64,000 nucleotides of DNA from Turicibacter bilis (GTDB taxonomy: Bacteria > Bacillota_I > Bacilli_A > MOL361 > Turicibacteraceae): the NCBI RefSeq assembly GCF_024499055.1, contig NZ_CP071249.1:1577501-1641500 (forward strand), given 5' to 3'. Positions 17,963 through 27,035 of this stretch are shown here, in pieces. The notes beneath the pieces were generated by a model. It was not told the origin of the DNA. It did no database searches and saw nothing but the letters and a program-made list of their open reading frames with translations. Both the position numbers and the translations under genes were made by a program. How positions within the stretch are numbered: the stretch's first letter is position 1; the number at the start of each line of letters is the position of its first letter.

Positions 17963-18862
17963 TTATTGGCAAGTACATCCTTGTTGGATAGATAAACTAT
18001 TTGTTTGAGGATTTAAAGTAACATAAGCACCTAGTGGAAGGGTAATTAGTGGGTTACAATGTCCACTTGGAATATTGTAGGCAATCGGTTTATGACAAGA
18101 TGTTAGTGTGCGTTTAAGTAACTTGTCTGTTTCTTTTTTATCATAAACATTGAAGTCACCTAAAATAATTCCCGCTGCATCGTTTAGCTTTCCACTATAT
18201 TTGAGTTGCATGAGTAATCGGTCAACCGCATAAACAGGTTCATTAACTTCTTCGATAAATAAAATTTTTCCTCGTGTATCAATTTCATAAGGGGTTCCGA
18301 GCGTCGAACAAATAATCGTCAAATTTCCCCCAACTAAAATTCCGGAAGCGGGACAAACGGTTTGATTATAATACGGAACATCAATCATATCAAAAGTTGT
18401 CTCTCCCATAATAGTTTCTAAAAAATGATTAGTCGTTGTTTCATTTTTAAGGAGAAGATCTTTTAGCATGGGGCCATGATAGGTGATCAGATGATGGTAT
18501 TGATTGAAGAAAAGGTGCAAGTAAGTAATATCACTATAACCGATAAATGGTTTCGGATAGTTTTCAAATTTGAAGTTTTTAAAGTATGGAATAATCCGAT
18601 TACAACCGTATCCGCCCCTCATACAAAGGATAGCATCGACTTCATCATCTGCAAACATCATCATAATATCTTCTGCTCGTTGGCGATCCGATAATCCTGC
18701 TAAGTAACCTTTTCGTTCAAAGCAACTAGGAGTGATGATTACATCAAAACCCATTTCTTTTAAAACTTCCTCTCCTTTAAAGACGGTTTCTGCTTCTAAT
18801 GGTCCTGCCGGTGCCACGATTGCTATTTTCCCTCCCATTTTTAATGGTTTTGGTTCAATCAC
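17963..18862 (-). CDS. LD-carboxypeptidase, peptidase family S66
   Basis: Cytoplasmic serine peptidase that removes the terminal D-Ala from muropeptide tetrapeptides during wall recycling; some relatives process microcin C-like compounds. About 299 residues. The nucleophile Ser lies in FIGYSDITYLHLFF, after MRGGYGCNRII; FIEEVNEPVYAVDRLLMQL carries the catalytic Glu region, and the catalytic His is near the end (PSGHCNPLITLPLG). I chose GTG at 18860-18862, behind GGGGGAAG and past the upstream stop. The M20 gene 14 bases upstream is probably cotranscribed. Confidence 0.88.
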   Translation of the reverse strand: MIEPKPLKMGGKIAIVAPAGPLEAETVFKGEEVLKEMGFDVIITPSCFERKGYLAGLSDRQRAEDIMMMFADDEVDAILCMRGGYGCNRIIPYFKNFKFENYPKPFIGYSDITYLHLFFNQYHHLITYHGPMLKDLLLKNETTTNHFLETIMGETTFDMIDVPYYNQTVCPASGILVGGNLTIICSTLGTPYEIDTRGKILFIEEVNEPVYAVDRLLMQLKYSGKLNDAAGIILGDFNVYDKKETDKLLKRTLTSCHKPIAYNIPSGHCNPLITLPLGAYVTLNPQTNSLSIQQGCTCQ

Positions 18863-18876
18863 GCTCTCTTCCCCCT

Positions 18877-20058
18877 TTATTGTTCTAGCAAATGAAGTGC
18901 TGATAACACTTGTAAACAAACCCCGATTTTAATGGCTTCTTCATCCACATCGAATGTATTCTCATGCAAAGCTGCTTGAATTCCTTTATGAGGATTTGAT
19001 GTTCCTAAATTATAAAAGCATGATGGAACAGCCTCCGCAAAATACGCAAAATCTTCAACCCCAAGACTTGGATGCTCCATAATAATTACATTATCTTCTC
19101 CAAGTAGCTTCCTTGCGACATGAGCAACAGCATCTGTAATGGCGTGAGCATTAATAAGTGGTGCATAGCCTTCTTCAATACGAACATCTGCACTTCCTCC
19201 AAAAGCTTTTGCAGTGTTTTCTGCAACTTCAATGATCCGTTTTTTCATAAAAACACGTGTCGTTTGATCAAGGGTGCGTAATGTTCCTTTAATTGTGACT
19301 TGATCACAAACAATATTCCCAGCCGTTCCTCCCTCAATAATCCCCAAACTAAGAACAGCTGTTTCAAATGGAGATAAGTTACGACTAATCAGACTTTGCA
19401 ATGCCGTAATGACATGTGCCGAAATTAAAATTGCATCGATTCCATCTTGTGGATAGGCTCCATGTGCTTGTTTTCCATTAATGCTTATGATAATGGTGTC
19501 ACTTGCCGCATGACACTTTCCATAATGAAATCCTACCTCACCCACATTTAAAGTTGGACGAACATGAAGTCCTAATACATGATTGACTTTCGGGTGTTCC
19601 AGACATCCTGCTTCAATCATTGGTTTAGCTCCACCTACTGTTTCTTCAGCTGGTTGAAAAAAAAGTTTAACATTCCCTTTAAACTCTTCTTTTAGCTGTT
19701 GAAGGATATAAGAAGCCCCTAATAAAATTGTTGTATGAACATCATGTCCACAAGCATGCATTTTTCCTGGTATTAATGAGGCATATAGTGCCCCTGTTTT
19801 CTCTTCAATGGGAAGAGCATCCATATCTGCTCGTAACCCAATTGTTTTCTCTCCCGGATTTCCCTCAATTAAGCCAACGATGGCTGTTTCTCCAATAAGT
19901 TGGGTTACTTTTATATTCCACTGTTGTAAATAGTCTAAAACTAACGCCGATGTTCGGTATTCCTCTAGACCTAGTTCAGGATGTTGATGTAAGTCGCGAC
20001 GAATAGCAATGAGTTGTGGATAAATGGTATCGACCATTTCCTTAACTTTTTGATACAT
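18877..20058 (-). CDS. M20D family amidohydrolase
   Basis: Metal-dependent amidohydrolase of the hippurate / IAA-amino acid / N-acetyl-diaminopimelate deacetylase group. The 393 residues show metal-binding HACGHDVHTT, the acidic patch QPAEETVGGAKPMIEAG and closing GVEDFAYFAEAVP. The substrate cannot be told from sequence. Neighbouring ldcA suggests acylated amino acids or cell-wall peptides. GGAGG precedes the ATG. Confidence 0.9.
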   Translation of the reverse strand: MYQKVKEMVDTIYPQLIAIRRDLHQHPELGLEEYRTSALVLDYLQQWNIKVTQLIGETAIVGLIEGNPGEKTIGLRADMDALPIEEKTGALYASLIPGKMHACGHDVHTTILLGASYILQQLKEEFKGNVKLFFQPAEETVGGAKPMIEAGCLEHPKVNHVLGLHVRPTLNVGEVGFHYGKCHAASDTIIISINGKQAHGAYPQDGIDAILISAHVITALQSLISRNLSPFETAVLSLGIIEGGTAGNIVCDQVTIKGTLRTLDQTTRVFMKKRIIEVAENTAKAFGGSADVRIEEGYAPLINAHAITDAVAHVARKLLGEDNVIIMEHPSLGVEDFAYFAEAVPSCFYNLGTSNPHKGIQAALHENTFDVDEEAIKIGVCLQVLSALHLLEQ

Positions 20059-20157
20059 CTCTAATCCTCCTATATACTATAAGATAATTCATTATATGAA
20101 ATCACCTTGTTAAAAAATGTATAGTCAACTCATTATTTTTAAGTGTGGTTAAAAACA

Positions 20158-20198
20158 AAAAAAAGTAGAAAATCTTCAATTAAGATCTTCTACTTTTT
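20158..20198 (-). terminator. Terminator after the GGDEF-EAL gene
   Basis: AAAAAGTAGAA / TTCTACTTTTT outer arms with an inner ATCTT/AAGAT pair, immediately past the stop codon. Confidence 0.88.
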
Positions 20199-20200
20199 GT

Positions 20201-22576
20201 TTATTTAATTAATAATAAAGCATCTTCTTTTGAAATAGGTTTTGAGAAATAATACCCTTGGATATTATCAATATCCATCTGTTTCAGTATTTCTAATTCC
20301 TCTTCATTTTCAACACCTTCTGAAATGACGGGTAATTGTAACGAATGTGCAATATCGATAATCAGTCGGACAAGGCTTTTAAATTCATCTTGCTTCCCCA
20401 TCCCTTTAATAAAACTACGATCAATTTTCACCTTTGATAAAGGCAAATTAATTAAATAGTTCAATGATGAGTAGCCTGTTCCAAAATCATCAAGTGAAAT
20501 AGTGATTCCTAAATCTTTTAGTTCACGTATTTTTTTAATATTCTCATTAATATTTTGCATTAAAACAGTCTCTGTAATTTCAATTCCAATATAGTTCGGA
20601 TTAACATTTGCTTGTTTAATCAGTGATTTAAAATTATCCACAAAGTTATCATTCATAATTTGTAACGCAGAAATATTAATTGAGACAACGATTGGATTTT
20701 CTCTATTTTGATTAATTTCGTTAGCAAATTCAAAAGCTTGAAGACAAACATATGCACTAACTTCCTCAATTAATCTTAATTCTTCAATCAAACGAATAAT
20801 CTCAATGACAGGAATATGTTTATATCTTGGATGATTCCATCTGAATAATGCTTCAAAACCGACTAATTCTTTATCAACTGTATATTGGGGTTGGTAAAAT
20901 AGATTGATTTCCTTATTTTGAATCGAGTGTCTTAAATCATATTCCATTTGTAAATTAAATAATCGCTCACGTTCAAGGTCATCTGTATAAATAACATACT
21001 GATTTTTTCCTTTTTCTTTTGCTTTATAAACCGCTAAATCCCCTTTTAACAAAATCGTTTCAACATCTCCTGACGAGCATTCATTTCGAACCACCCCAAT
21101 ACTCACTGAAACAATGTTAGCATACTCGCCTCTACTAAATTCTGTTCGCATCTTATTTAATAAAAGATCTAGCTTTTGAGTTAATATCTCATCGCTAATT
21201 TGTTCCCAAATAACAACAAATTCATCTCCACCTACACGGGCTACAAAAGCATCGTCACAAATATTAGCGAGTTTTTCTGCAATATGAACTAAAGCTTTAT
21301 CTCCCACATGATGACCAAAACTATCATTTAACTTTTTAAAGTTATCTAAATCGATAAACAAGACAGTCAATGGAATATTTTTATTGGCTAGATCATTTTC
21401 AAGATAATGATATAAACTACGACGATTTTTTAAGCTTGTTAAAAAGTCAGTATAAGCTAATGTTTTAATATGTTCTTGAGTTTGAATGATATCTGTAATA
21501 TCTTTCATTACCCCAACAATTCCAATCATTTGTTCCTGAATATCAAAGACAGGAGCTTTATAAATTTCTAATGTACGTTCATTTCCCTCAATCATTATTT
21601 TTCGAATAAATACTTTGCTCTCAAGGGTATCCATTATTAAATGATCTTCTTCTATACATCCTTCACTTAATGCATGTTCATAACAAGTTCGTCCGATAAT
21701 TTCATCGCGTGTTAATTGACATAAATTTAGAAAGTTCGTATTCACATCAATATAAATTCCATTCATATCTTTTAAGAAAACAGCAAATGGAATATTTTCT
21801 AAAATGATTGAGAGTTTAGTATCTTTATTTCTAAGTTCTGTAATATCTCGAGCAATCCCAATCGTACCAATAACATCTCCCATTTCATCCATAACTGGGG
21901 CTTTATAAATATTAAATTGACGATATCCTTTTTTACCAGGAATAATTTCATCAAACATAATTTGTCGACGTTCGTTCATCACAATTAAATCAAATTCACG
22001 ACAACGATCTCCGATTTGCCCATCCCAAACGAATTGATCGTCTCGACCATGAATAGTTTCATCATCTTTTCCCGAATGTTCTCTAAATTCACGATTCACG
22101 GTAATATAGTGACTTTCTTTATCTTTGAACCACGCCATATACGGAGTATTATTTAATAACGCATCAAATTGTAACTCTTTATTTTTTGACATTTTAAATG
22201 CGTCAATTAAATTTAAGTTATTTTGAATTCTTAACTTTAACATTTCTTTTGTATAAGGTTTCACAATATAATCAGAAATTCCTGCCTCAATACAGTCATT
22301 TAACTTTTGCATGAATTCTTGATTAATGCACATTAAAATCGGAATATTCTGATTCATTTGATGTCTAATTTGACGAATCATTTCGATCGAATCATCTAAC
22401 TCACTATTATCTATAATGATAAAATCATATTCCTTTACGTCATGATTTCGAATATTCTGATAGGTTTTACAATTTAAACTAATTTGTTCTTGATGTTCAA
22501 TAAACAAATCATCTAACATTCTCTCTATTTCATTGGTTTTACTTAAAATTAAAAACCTAATTTTTTTATACTCCAT
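20201..22576 (-). CDS. Receiver-PAS-PAS-GGDEF-EAL cyclic-di-GMP enzyme
   Basis: The 791 residues hold a CheY-like receiver (about 1-125; Asp in YDFIIIDN, Lys in YIVKPYTKEM), two PAS domains (about 140-250 and 255-370, YMAWFKDKESHYITVN and FAVFLKDMNGIYIDVN), a GGDEF domain with intact VGGDEF, and an EAL domain with GFEALFRW, EITETVLM, DDFGTGYSS and ISEGVE. Both catalytic cores look intact, with no RxxD inhibition site before GGDEF. It could make or degrade c-di-GMP. No sensor kinase is adjacent. Confidence 0.93.
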   Translation of the reverse strand: MEYKKIRFLILSKTNEIERMLDDLFIEHQEQISLNCKTYQNIRNHDVKEYDFIIIDNSELDDSIEMIRQIRHQMNQNIPILMCINQEFMQKLNDCIEAGISDYIVKPYTKEMLKLRIQNNLNLIDAFKMSKNKELQFDALLNNTPYMAWFKDKESHYITVNREFREHSGKDDETIHGRDDQFVWDGQIGDRCREFDLIVMNERRQIMFDEIIPGKKGYRQFNIYKAPVMDEMGDVIGTIGIARDITELRNKDTKLSIILENIPFAVFLKDMNGIYIDVNTNFLNLCQLTRDEIIGRTCYEHALSEGCIEEDHLIMDTLESKVFIRKIMIEGNERTLEIYKAPVFDIQEQMIGIVGVMKDITDIIQTQEHIKTLAYTDFLTSLKNRRSLYHYLENDLANKNIPLTVLFIDLDNFKKLNDSFGHHVGDKALVHIAEKLANICDDAFVARVGGDEFVVIWEQISDEILTQKLDLLLNKMRTEFSRGEYANIVSVSIGVVRNECSSGDVETILLKGDLAVYKAKEKGKNQYVIYTDDLERERLFNLQMEYDLRHSIQNKEINLFYQPQYTVDKELVGFEALFRWNHPRYKHIPVIEIIRLIEELRLIEEVSAYVCLQAFEFANEINQNRENPIVVSINISALQIMNDNFVDNFKSLIKQANVNPNYIGIEITETVLMQNINENIKKIRELKDLGITISLDDFGTGYSSLNYLINLPLSKVKIDRSFIKGMGKQDEFKSLVRLIIDIAHSLQLPVISEGVENEEELEILKQMDIDNIQGYYFSKPISKEDALLLIK

Positions 22577-22663
22577 ACCTCTTCCTCTTCTTTATTAATC
22601 TTAGTATCTATTATAAACAAAATCAGAGTTAAAGAGAATGTTTCATAAAAAAACCATAAAAAA

Positions 22664-22685
22664 AGACAGAACTTTTATTCTGTCT
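22664..22685 (-). terminator. Terminator after the MerR-TipAS gene
   Basis: AGACAGAA / TTCTGTCT hairpin. On the minus strand a T-rich tract follows. Confidence 0.75.
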
Positions 22686-22694
22686 GATTTGCGA

Positions 22695-23456
22695 TTATTT
22701 CGAAGTATAGTATAAAATTGCATCGCATAAAAATTGAGTTGCACCCGTTTCAACTGCATCATCATAATATGCGGTAAAACGTTCATCAGATACATACATT
22801 TGAGCTAGTCCAGCATGAGCTTCCCGACTATAACTTGGCCATGTATAGCCTAGCCATTGATGATGTAATTTTGCGACTTCTTGTGCTAATTCACCTTGAG
22901 GATTATTTGTCTTCATAGCTATTGCTAATTTTTCTAAAATTTGTTGTCCTAATTCATTCATCTGATTAAATTCTTCTTCGCTTAAATTGGCGAATTGTTT
23001 GTTAGAACGGTTAATTTTTTCATCTCCATATTTTTCACGAATTTCTTTTCCGTATTTTTGTTCATTTTCCTTAATCAATTGTTGTTTTAATCCTTGGAAT
23101 TTTTCTTTGTTTGTCATTGGTTTCTCTCCTTTTTTCATGGCAATCGTTGATTGAACATTGTGAATAAGTAAATCAATTTGTGCACGTTTTTCAAGGAGTT
23201 TTTGATAATGATCATTTAAAGCATCTAGCTCATCATACGATGGATTTAAAAGAAGCTGTTTAATTTCATCGATTCCAACCTCGAGCGCTCGATAAAAGAG
23301 AATTTGTTGCAGACGATCGACTTCTTTTTGACTATAAATACGATAGCCTGATGAATTAATCCGAGCTGGTTTTAAGATTCCAACTTCATCATAATAACGC
23401 AAAGTTCTTGTGCTAACGCCAGCCAAATGAGCTAACTTTTGAATCGTATATTCCAT
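22695..23456 (-). CDS. MerR-family regulator with TipAS antibiotic-recognition domain
   Basis: About 253 residues: a MerR winged helix (residues 1-70, YTIQKLAHLAGVSTRTLRYY), a coiled linker, and a TipAS domain (EEFNQMNELGQQILEKLA, then HHQWLGYTWPSYSREAHAGLA). TipAL-type proteins bind thiopeptide-like or other drugs and activate efflux or binding genes. I chose the ATG at 23454-23456, seven bases past GGAGG. It stands alone, with its own gene the only visible target. Confidence 0.9.
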   Translation of the reverse strand: MEYTIQKLAHLAGVSTRTLRYYDEVGILKPARINSSGYRIYSQKEVDRLQQILFYRALEVGIDEIKQLLLNPSYDELDALNDHYQKLLEKRAQIDLLIHNVQSTIAMKKGEKPMTNKEKFQGLKQQLIKENEQKYGKEIREKYGDEKINRSNKQFANLSEEEFNQMNELGQQILEKLAIAMKTNNPQGELAQEVAKLHHQWLGYTWPSYSREAHAGLAQMYVSDERFTAYYDDAVETGATQFLCDAILYYTSK

Positions 23457-23529
23457 GGTCATCCCTCCTTGTAGATTTATCATAATCGTTAACGTAACGT
23501 AAAGGTCAATAAATGATTTTAAATTTCAC

Positions 23530-23565
23530 AAAAAAACTGTCTTTATTAAAAAGACAGCTCTTTCC
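23530..23565 (-). terminator. Terminator of the ubiD-to-LpdD operon
   Basis: CTGTCTTT / AAGACAG hairpin followed by a T7 run on the minus strand, just past the last gene. Confidence 0.8.
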
Positions 23566-23567
23566 TA

Positions 23568-23933
23568 TTATGCTAAAACACTTAATAGTTCATTGATAAT
23601 ATCATCTAATAATTCACTTAATTGGAAAATTTCCTCTTTCTTAATGTCTTGAATATGAATACCACAACTAACGACAATGACTTTGTTTAACTGTTTGGCT
23701 AATTGACGAGCCACTCTTAATGCAAACTCATCTTCTTTGTGCCCAGGTACCGTCATTAATGAGACCGATGATGTCTGAGTAAGTGGATCATGAGGTAAAG
23801 TGATAGGAATTCCTAAAGCAACAGCTCCAATATGTGGTTCATCTCCGCCAAAGATACATATATTCAAATCATTGCCTATTTCTTGAATCTTAACACTGAT
23901 TTTATGCTGATGAAATAACTTTGATAACTGCAT
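23568..23933 (-). CDS. Small LpdD-like protein (possible prenylated-flavin chaperone)
   Basis: About 121 residues, starting MQLSKLFHQHKISVKI behind AAGGAG. The core reads FGGDEPHIGAVALG, then TVPGHKEDEFALRVARQLAKQ and VVSCGIHIQDIKKEEIF. From memory this resembles LpdD, the third gene of gallate decarboxylase loci, named as a chaperone for prenylated FMN. Being seventh in an operon with ubiX and ubiD fits maturation of the UbiD cofactor. The LpdD match is recalled, not computed. Function in this operon is inference. Confidence 0.65.
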   Translation of the reverse strand: MQLSKLFHQHKISVKIQEIGNDLNICIFGGDEPHIGAVALGIPITLPHDPLTQTSSVSLMTVPGHKEDEFALRVARQLAKQLNKVIVVSCGIHIQDIKKEEIFQLSELLDDIINELLSVLA

Positions 23934-23960
23934 CAATTTCAATCTCCTTTTTCTAAGCAT

Positions 23961-24704
23961 TTATTGTTTTTTCCATTTACAAAATCGATTCTCTAATAAA
24001 TCAATAATAATAAATAAAGAAACTCCTATAAGACTAAGTATCAGAATACCTGAATACATATCAATGTAATTAATTCGTGACCAAGCATCTTGAATAAAAT
24101 AGCCCATTCCCTGCTTTGTCCCATAAGCCTCCACAAAAAATAAAACAGATAGGGCGGTTCCAAGTGTGACGCGAATGCTCGTTAAGAGTTCTGTTAAAAT
24201 CGCGGGAAAGGTCACATGATAAAACAATTGTAATGAGCTGGCTCCTAAGCTAATAAGTGAGTGATAGTTTTCTTTTGAAACATTAATGACCGCATCACGA
24301 ACTGAGACAATCATTTGAAAAACGGTAATTAAAACAATAATCATAATTTTCGAGTTATCCCCAAGTCCATAAATGGTCATAACGACTGGTAACAAAGCTG
24401 TTTTAGGAACAGGATAAACAAAATAGACAAGTGGGTTGAATAGTTTATTCATACTCGGAAAATATCCCATTAACAACCCAATGATCGTTCCAATCAGAAA
24501 AGAAATGAACATTCCTAGAAATAAACGATATAAACTCGCAATAATATGAACCTCAAATCTATTTTGTAACAAAGTAGGTAAATGTACGTAAATTTTATCG
24601 GGTGTCGGTAACACGCGAGAATTCATGATCAACGCTAATAGATACCAAATAAAATTGAACAAAATAAACCCTTTAGCTAAATTCCACATTTTTTTAAAAA
24701 TCAT
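23961..24704 (-). CDS. ABC transporter permease, NitT/TauT (SsuC-like) type
   Basis: Membrane permease of about 247 residues and six predicted helices. The EAA loop is SLISLGASSLQLFYHVTFPAI and helices such as LLMGYFPSMNKLFNPLVYF fit the nitrate/sulfonate/taurine/aromatic importer family. The ATG overlaps the ATPase stop as ATGA, implying coupling; a longer GTG start lacks a site. It should pair with the next two genes upstream in a single importer. Confidence 0.92.
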   Translation of the reverse strand: MIFKKMWNLAKGFILFNFIWYLLALIMNSRVLPTPDKIYVHLPTLLQNRFEVHIIASLYRLFLGMFISFLIGTIIGLLMGYFPSMNKLFNPLVYFVYPVPKTALLPVVMTIYGLGDNSKIMIIVLITVFQMIVSVRDAVINVSKENYHSLISLGASSLQLFYHVTFPAILTELLTSIRVTLGTALSVLFFVEAYGTKQGMGYFIQDAWSRINYIDMYSGILILSLIGVSLFIIIDLLENRFCKWKKQ

Positions 24705-25462
24705 GACTCTTCTATCCACCCTTTCTTAATCAGTTGCTTTAAATGAGCATATAGGTGTGGATAATCTGAATGATTACGATAGTCCGTTAAATGAAATAGC
24801 GGATTATCTATGATTTTAACAATCTGACCCGGGTTATTAGATAAAACCATAATTTTTTTTCCCATATATAACGCCTCATCAATGCTATGAGTAACGAAGA
24901 ACGTATTAATTTTAGATTCGCTCCAAACATCTAAAAAGAGTTGTTGTGCTTCTTCTTTAATGATTGCATCTAATGCTGAAAAAGCTTCATCCATCAAAAG
25001 AAGATCAGGCTCCATTAAATAACTCCTAACAATCGCAACACGTTGTTTTTGTCCACCACTCAATTCATGAGGATATCTCTTTTTTAAATGATCAATATTA
25101 AGACGTCTCATCATCTGATCCATTTTTTCTAGTGTAGAAGAAGTGATTTTCTCTTTTTTTATCTTAAATGAAAGTAGACAGTTCTCTTGTACTGTTTTCC
25201 ACGGTAAAAGTCCAAAGTTTTGTGGAATTAAGCCGATTTTATGCGAATGAGGGTTAAGTACCTCCTGATTTAGGAGGACTTCACCCTCATGAGTCGTTAT
25301 AATCCCAGATAAAACTTTAAGTAAGGTTGACTTTCCACAACCTGATGGACCAATAATCGCACAAATTTCATCACGATTCATGGTGAAATCAAGCTGATTT
25401 AGAACTTGAGTCGTTCCCTCTTTACCTTGATAGAAAACAGATAAATTTTTTATCTGTATCAT
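24701..25462 (-). CDS. ABC transporter ATPase, NitT/TauT type
   Basis: ATP-hydrolysing subunit of 253 residues: Walker [11 protein letters not shown]-loop LIPQNFGLLPWKTV, signature ELSGGQKQRVAIVRSY, Walker B LLLMDEAFSALD and switch THSIDEAL. The LLPW Q-loop is typical of SsuB/TauB-like ATPases. It lies 20 bases after the binding protein and overlaps the permease by 4. Confidence 0.95.
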   Translation of the reverse strand: MIQIKNLSVFYQGKEGTTQVLNQLDFTMNRDEICAIIGPSGCGKSTLLKVLSGIITTHEGEVLLNQEVLNPHSHKIGLIPQNFGLLPWKTVQENCLLSFKIKKEKITSSTLEKMDQMMRRLNIDHLKKRYPHELSGGQKQRVAIVRSYLMEPDLLLMDEAFSALDAIIKEEAQQLFLDVWSESKINTFFVTHSIDEALYMGKKIMVLSNNPGQIVKIIDNPLFHLTDYRNHSDYPHLYAHLKQLIKKGWIEES

Positions 25463-25482
25463 ACAGGTTCTCCTTCATCTAG

Positions 25483-26445
25483 TTATTTTGTCGCAACGTT
25501 ATTTAAGACATCTTTTGCTGTAATATCTTTTGTTAATAACCCTTTTGCTGTTGCCCAATCAAATACTTTCTGAACCTTTTCTACATCTGGTAAGTAGTTA
25601 TGTTTGAATTTTGGCAAAATGATGTTTCCACGAGTTTCTTCAGAATAACCAACTGTTTTAATGACAGCATCTTCATACTCGCTAATGTCTGTTGAATTAA
25701 TATAATCTACAGCTTTATTATAAGCATTATAGAATCCTTGAATAGCTTGTGGATATTGTTCAATGACACTGTTTAAAAATGCAGTTACTGAAATCATGAT
25801 ATCTGTATTGTGAATTGTTTCAATTTCAACTGCACCATCGGCAATCGCTGTTTCATTAAATGGTGCTGGTAAGATAGCGGCATCAATTTGATTATTTCTT
25901 AATGCTTCTAAACGTGCTGGCATGGCAGGAATCGCGACTTTTTCAAAATCTTCTGCTGCAATTCCATTTAATGTAGTAATATCATCTGCTAAATATTCAA
26001 TCATTGTGTTTTCAGAGATTCCGATTTTTTTACCTTTTAAATCTTCTAATGAGTGAATGTTTGATTGCTCTGTCGCTACTAATGTCCAGTATCCATTTGT
26101 TGCACCCGTAATTTGCATATCCATATCTGAGTTTTGATAAATTGCAATCGCTGTTTCATCTGCTAATACACCATCTAATTGCCCTGCCTGTAATGCCGCA
26201 TCGCGGTCTTTAGCTGCGTTAAATAACTCTAAATTAACCTTAATTCCTTCTTCTTCAAAATAGCCATTTTCTTGTGCAATAACGAATGGAATCGTATCGA
26301 TAGACCCCATAGCCCCAAAATTCAAAGTTACCGCTTCTCCTTCTTGTGAAGTTGATGCTCCTTCTGACTTATCTGATTGACATGCCGTTAATGTTAAACC
26401 AGCAGCCACAGCTAATGTTGTAACCAATAAATTTTTAATCTTCAT
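25483..26445 (-). CDS. NMT1/THI5-like substrate-binding lipoprotein
   Basis: Extracellular binding protein of the adjacent importer. The start MKIKNLLVTTLAVAAG has GGGAGG upstream; lipobox LTAC puts the lipid Cys at residue 22. The mature part opens VTLNFGAMGSIDTIPFVIAQ, then NGYFEEEGIKVNLELF, the usual NMT1-like start, and has DLKGKKIGISENTM. Relatives carry sulfonates, thiamine precursors, riboflavin or aromatics. The ligand is unknown. The frame begins inside the last codons of ubiX. Confidence 0.9.
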   Translation of the reverse strand: MKIKNLLVTTLAVAAGLTLTACQSDKSEGASTSQEGEAVTLNFGAMGSIDTIPFVIAQENGYFEEEGIKVNLELFNAAKDRDAALQAGQLDGVLADETAIAIYQNSDMDMQITGATNGYWTLVATEQSNIHSLEDLKGKKIGISENTMIEYLADDITTLNGIAAEDFEKVAIPAMPARLEALRNNQIDAAILPAPFNETAIADGAVEIETIHNTDIMISVTAFLNSVIEQYPQAIQGFYNAYNKAVDYINSTDISEYEDAVIKTVGYSEETRGNIILPKFKHNYLPDVEKVQKVFDWATAKGLLTKDITAKDVLNNVATK

Positions 26446-27025
26446 ATTTTGTATCCTCCCATTTCTTAAATAATTCATGTTTGATTTTTAAATAACTTAA
26501 AATTTTTCCGACAACGAAGTTAATGAGATCATCCATCGTTTGTGGATGATGATAAAAACCAGGCATTGCGGGAATAATTGTTGCACCTACCTTTGATAGA
26601 CGGCACATATTTTCTAAATGAATCGTATTTAGGGGTGTTTCTCTCGGAACAATAATTAATGGACGTGATTCTTTTAAGGCAACATCTGCTGCACGACATA
26701 ATAAGTTAGATGATAACCCATGACTAATTTCAGCCATTGTTCCCATCGAACAAGGTAAAATAATCACCGCATCAAAACCATATGATCCACTAGCCACACC
26801 AGCAAATAAGTTATTATTATCTTCTAATTTCAGATTAGAGTACTGTTGTTGCATTTCAGTAATCCAGTCTTCTAAATTTAAAGAAAGTTCATAGTTAAAG
26901 ACTTTTTTTCCTGTATCTGTAGCAATGACATGAACTAAAATTCCTTGCTCTACTAATACCTCTATCATACGCTTCGCGTAAATACTTCCACTTGCTCCTG
27001 TAATTCCAACAACAATTTTTTTCAT
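26435..27025 (-). CDS. ubiX: Flavin prenyltransferase UbiX
   Basis: UbiX joins a dimethylallyl group to FMN, making the prenylated FMN cofactor of UbiD decarboxylases. The 196 residues start MKKIVVGITGASGSIYAKRM, the family's FMN-binding motif, and contain PCSMGTMAEISHGLSSNLLCRAAD with the serine/aromatic FMN loop, and RPLIIVPRETPLNTIHLENM. It lies 10 bases after ubiA and shares 11 bases with the binding-protein gene. Confidence 0.96.
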   Translation of the reverse strand: MKKIVVGITGASGSIYAKRMIEVLVEQGILVHVIATDTGKKVFNYELSLNLEDWITEMQQQYSNLKLEDNNNLFAGVASGSYGFDAVIILPCSMGTMAEISHGLSSNLLCRAADVALKESRPLIIVPRETPLNTIHLENMCRLSKVGATIIPAMPGFYHHPQTMDDLINFVVGKILSYLKIKHELFKKWEDTKYED

Positions 27026-27035
27026 GATGTCTCTC

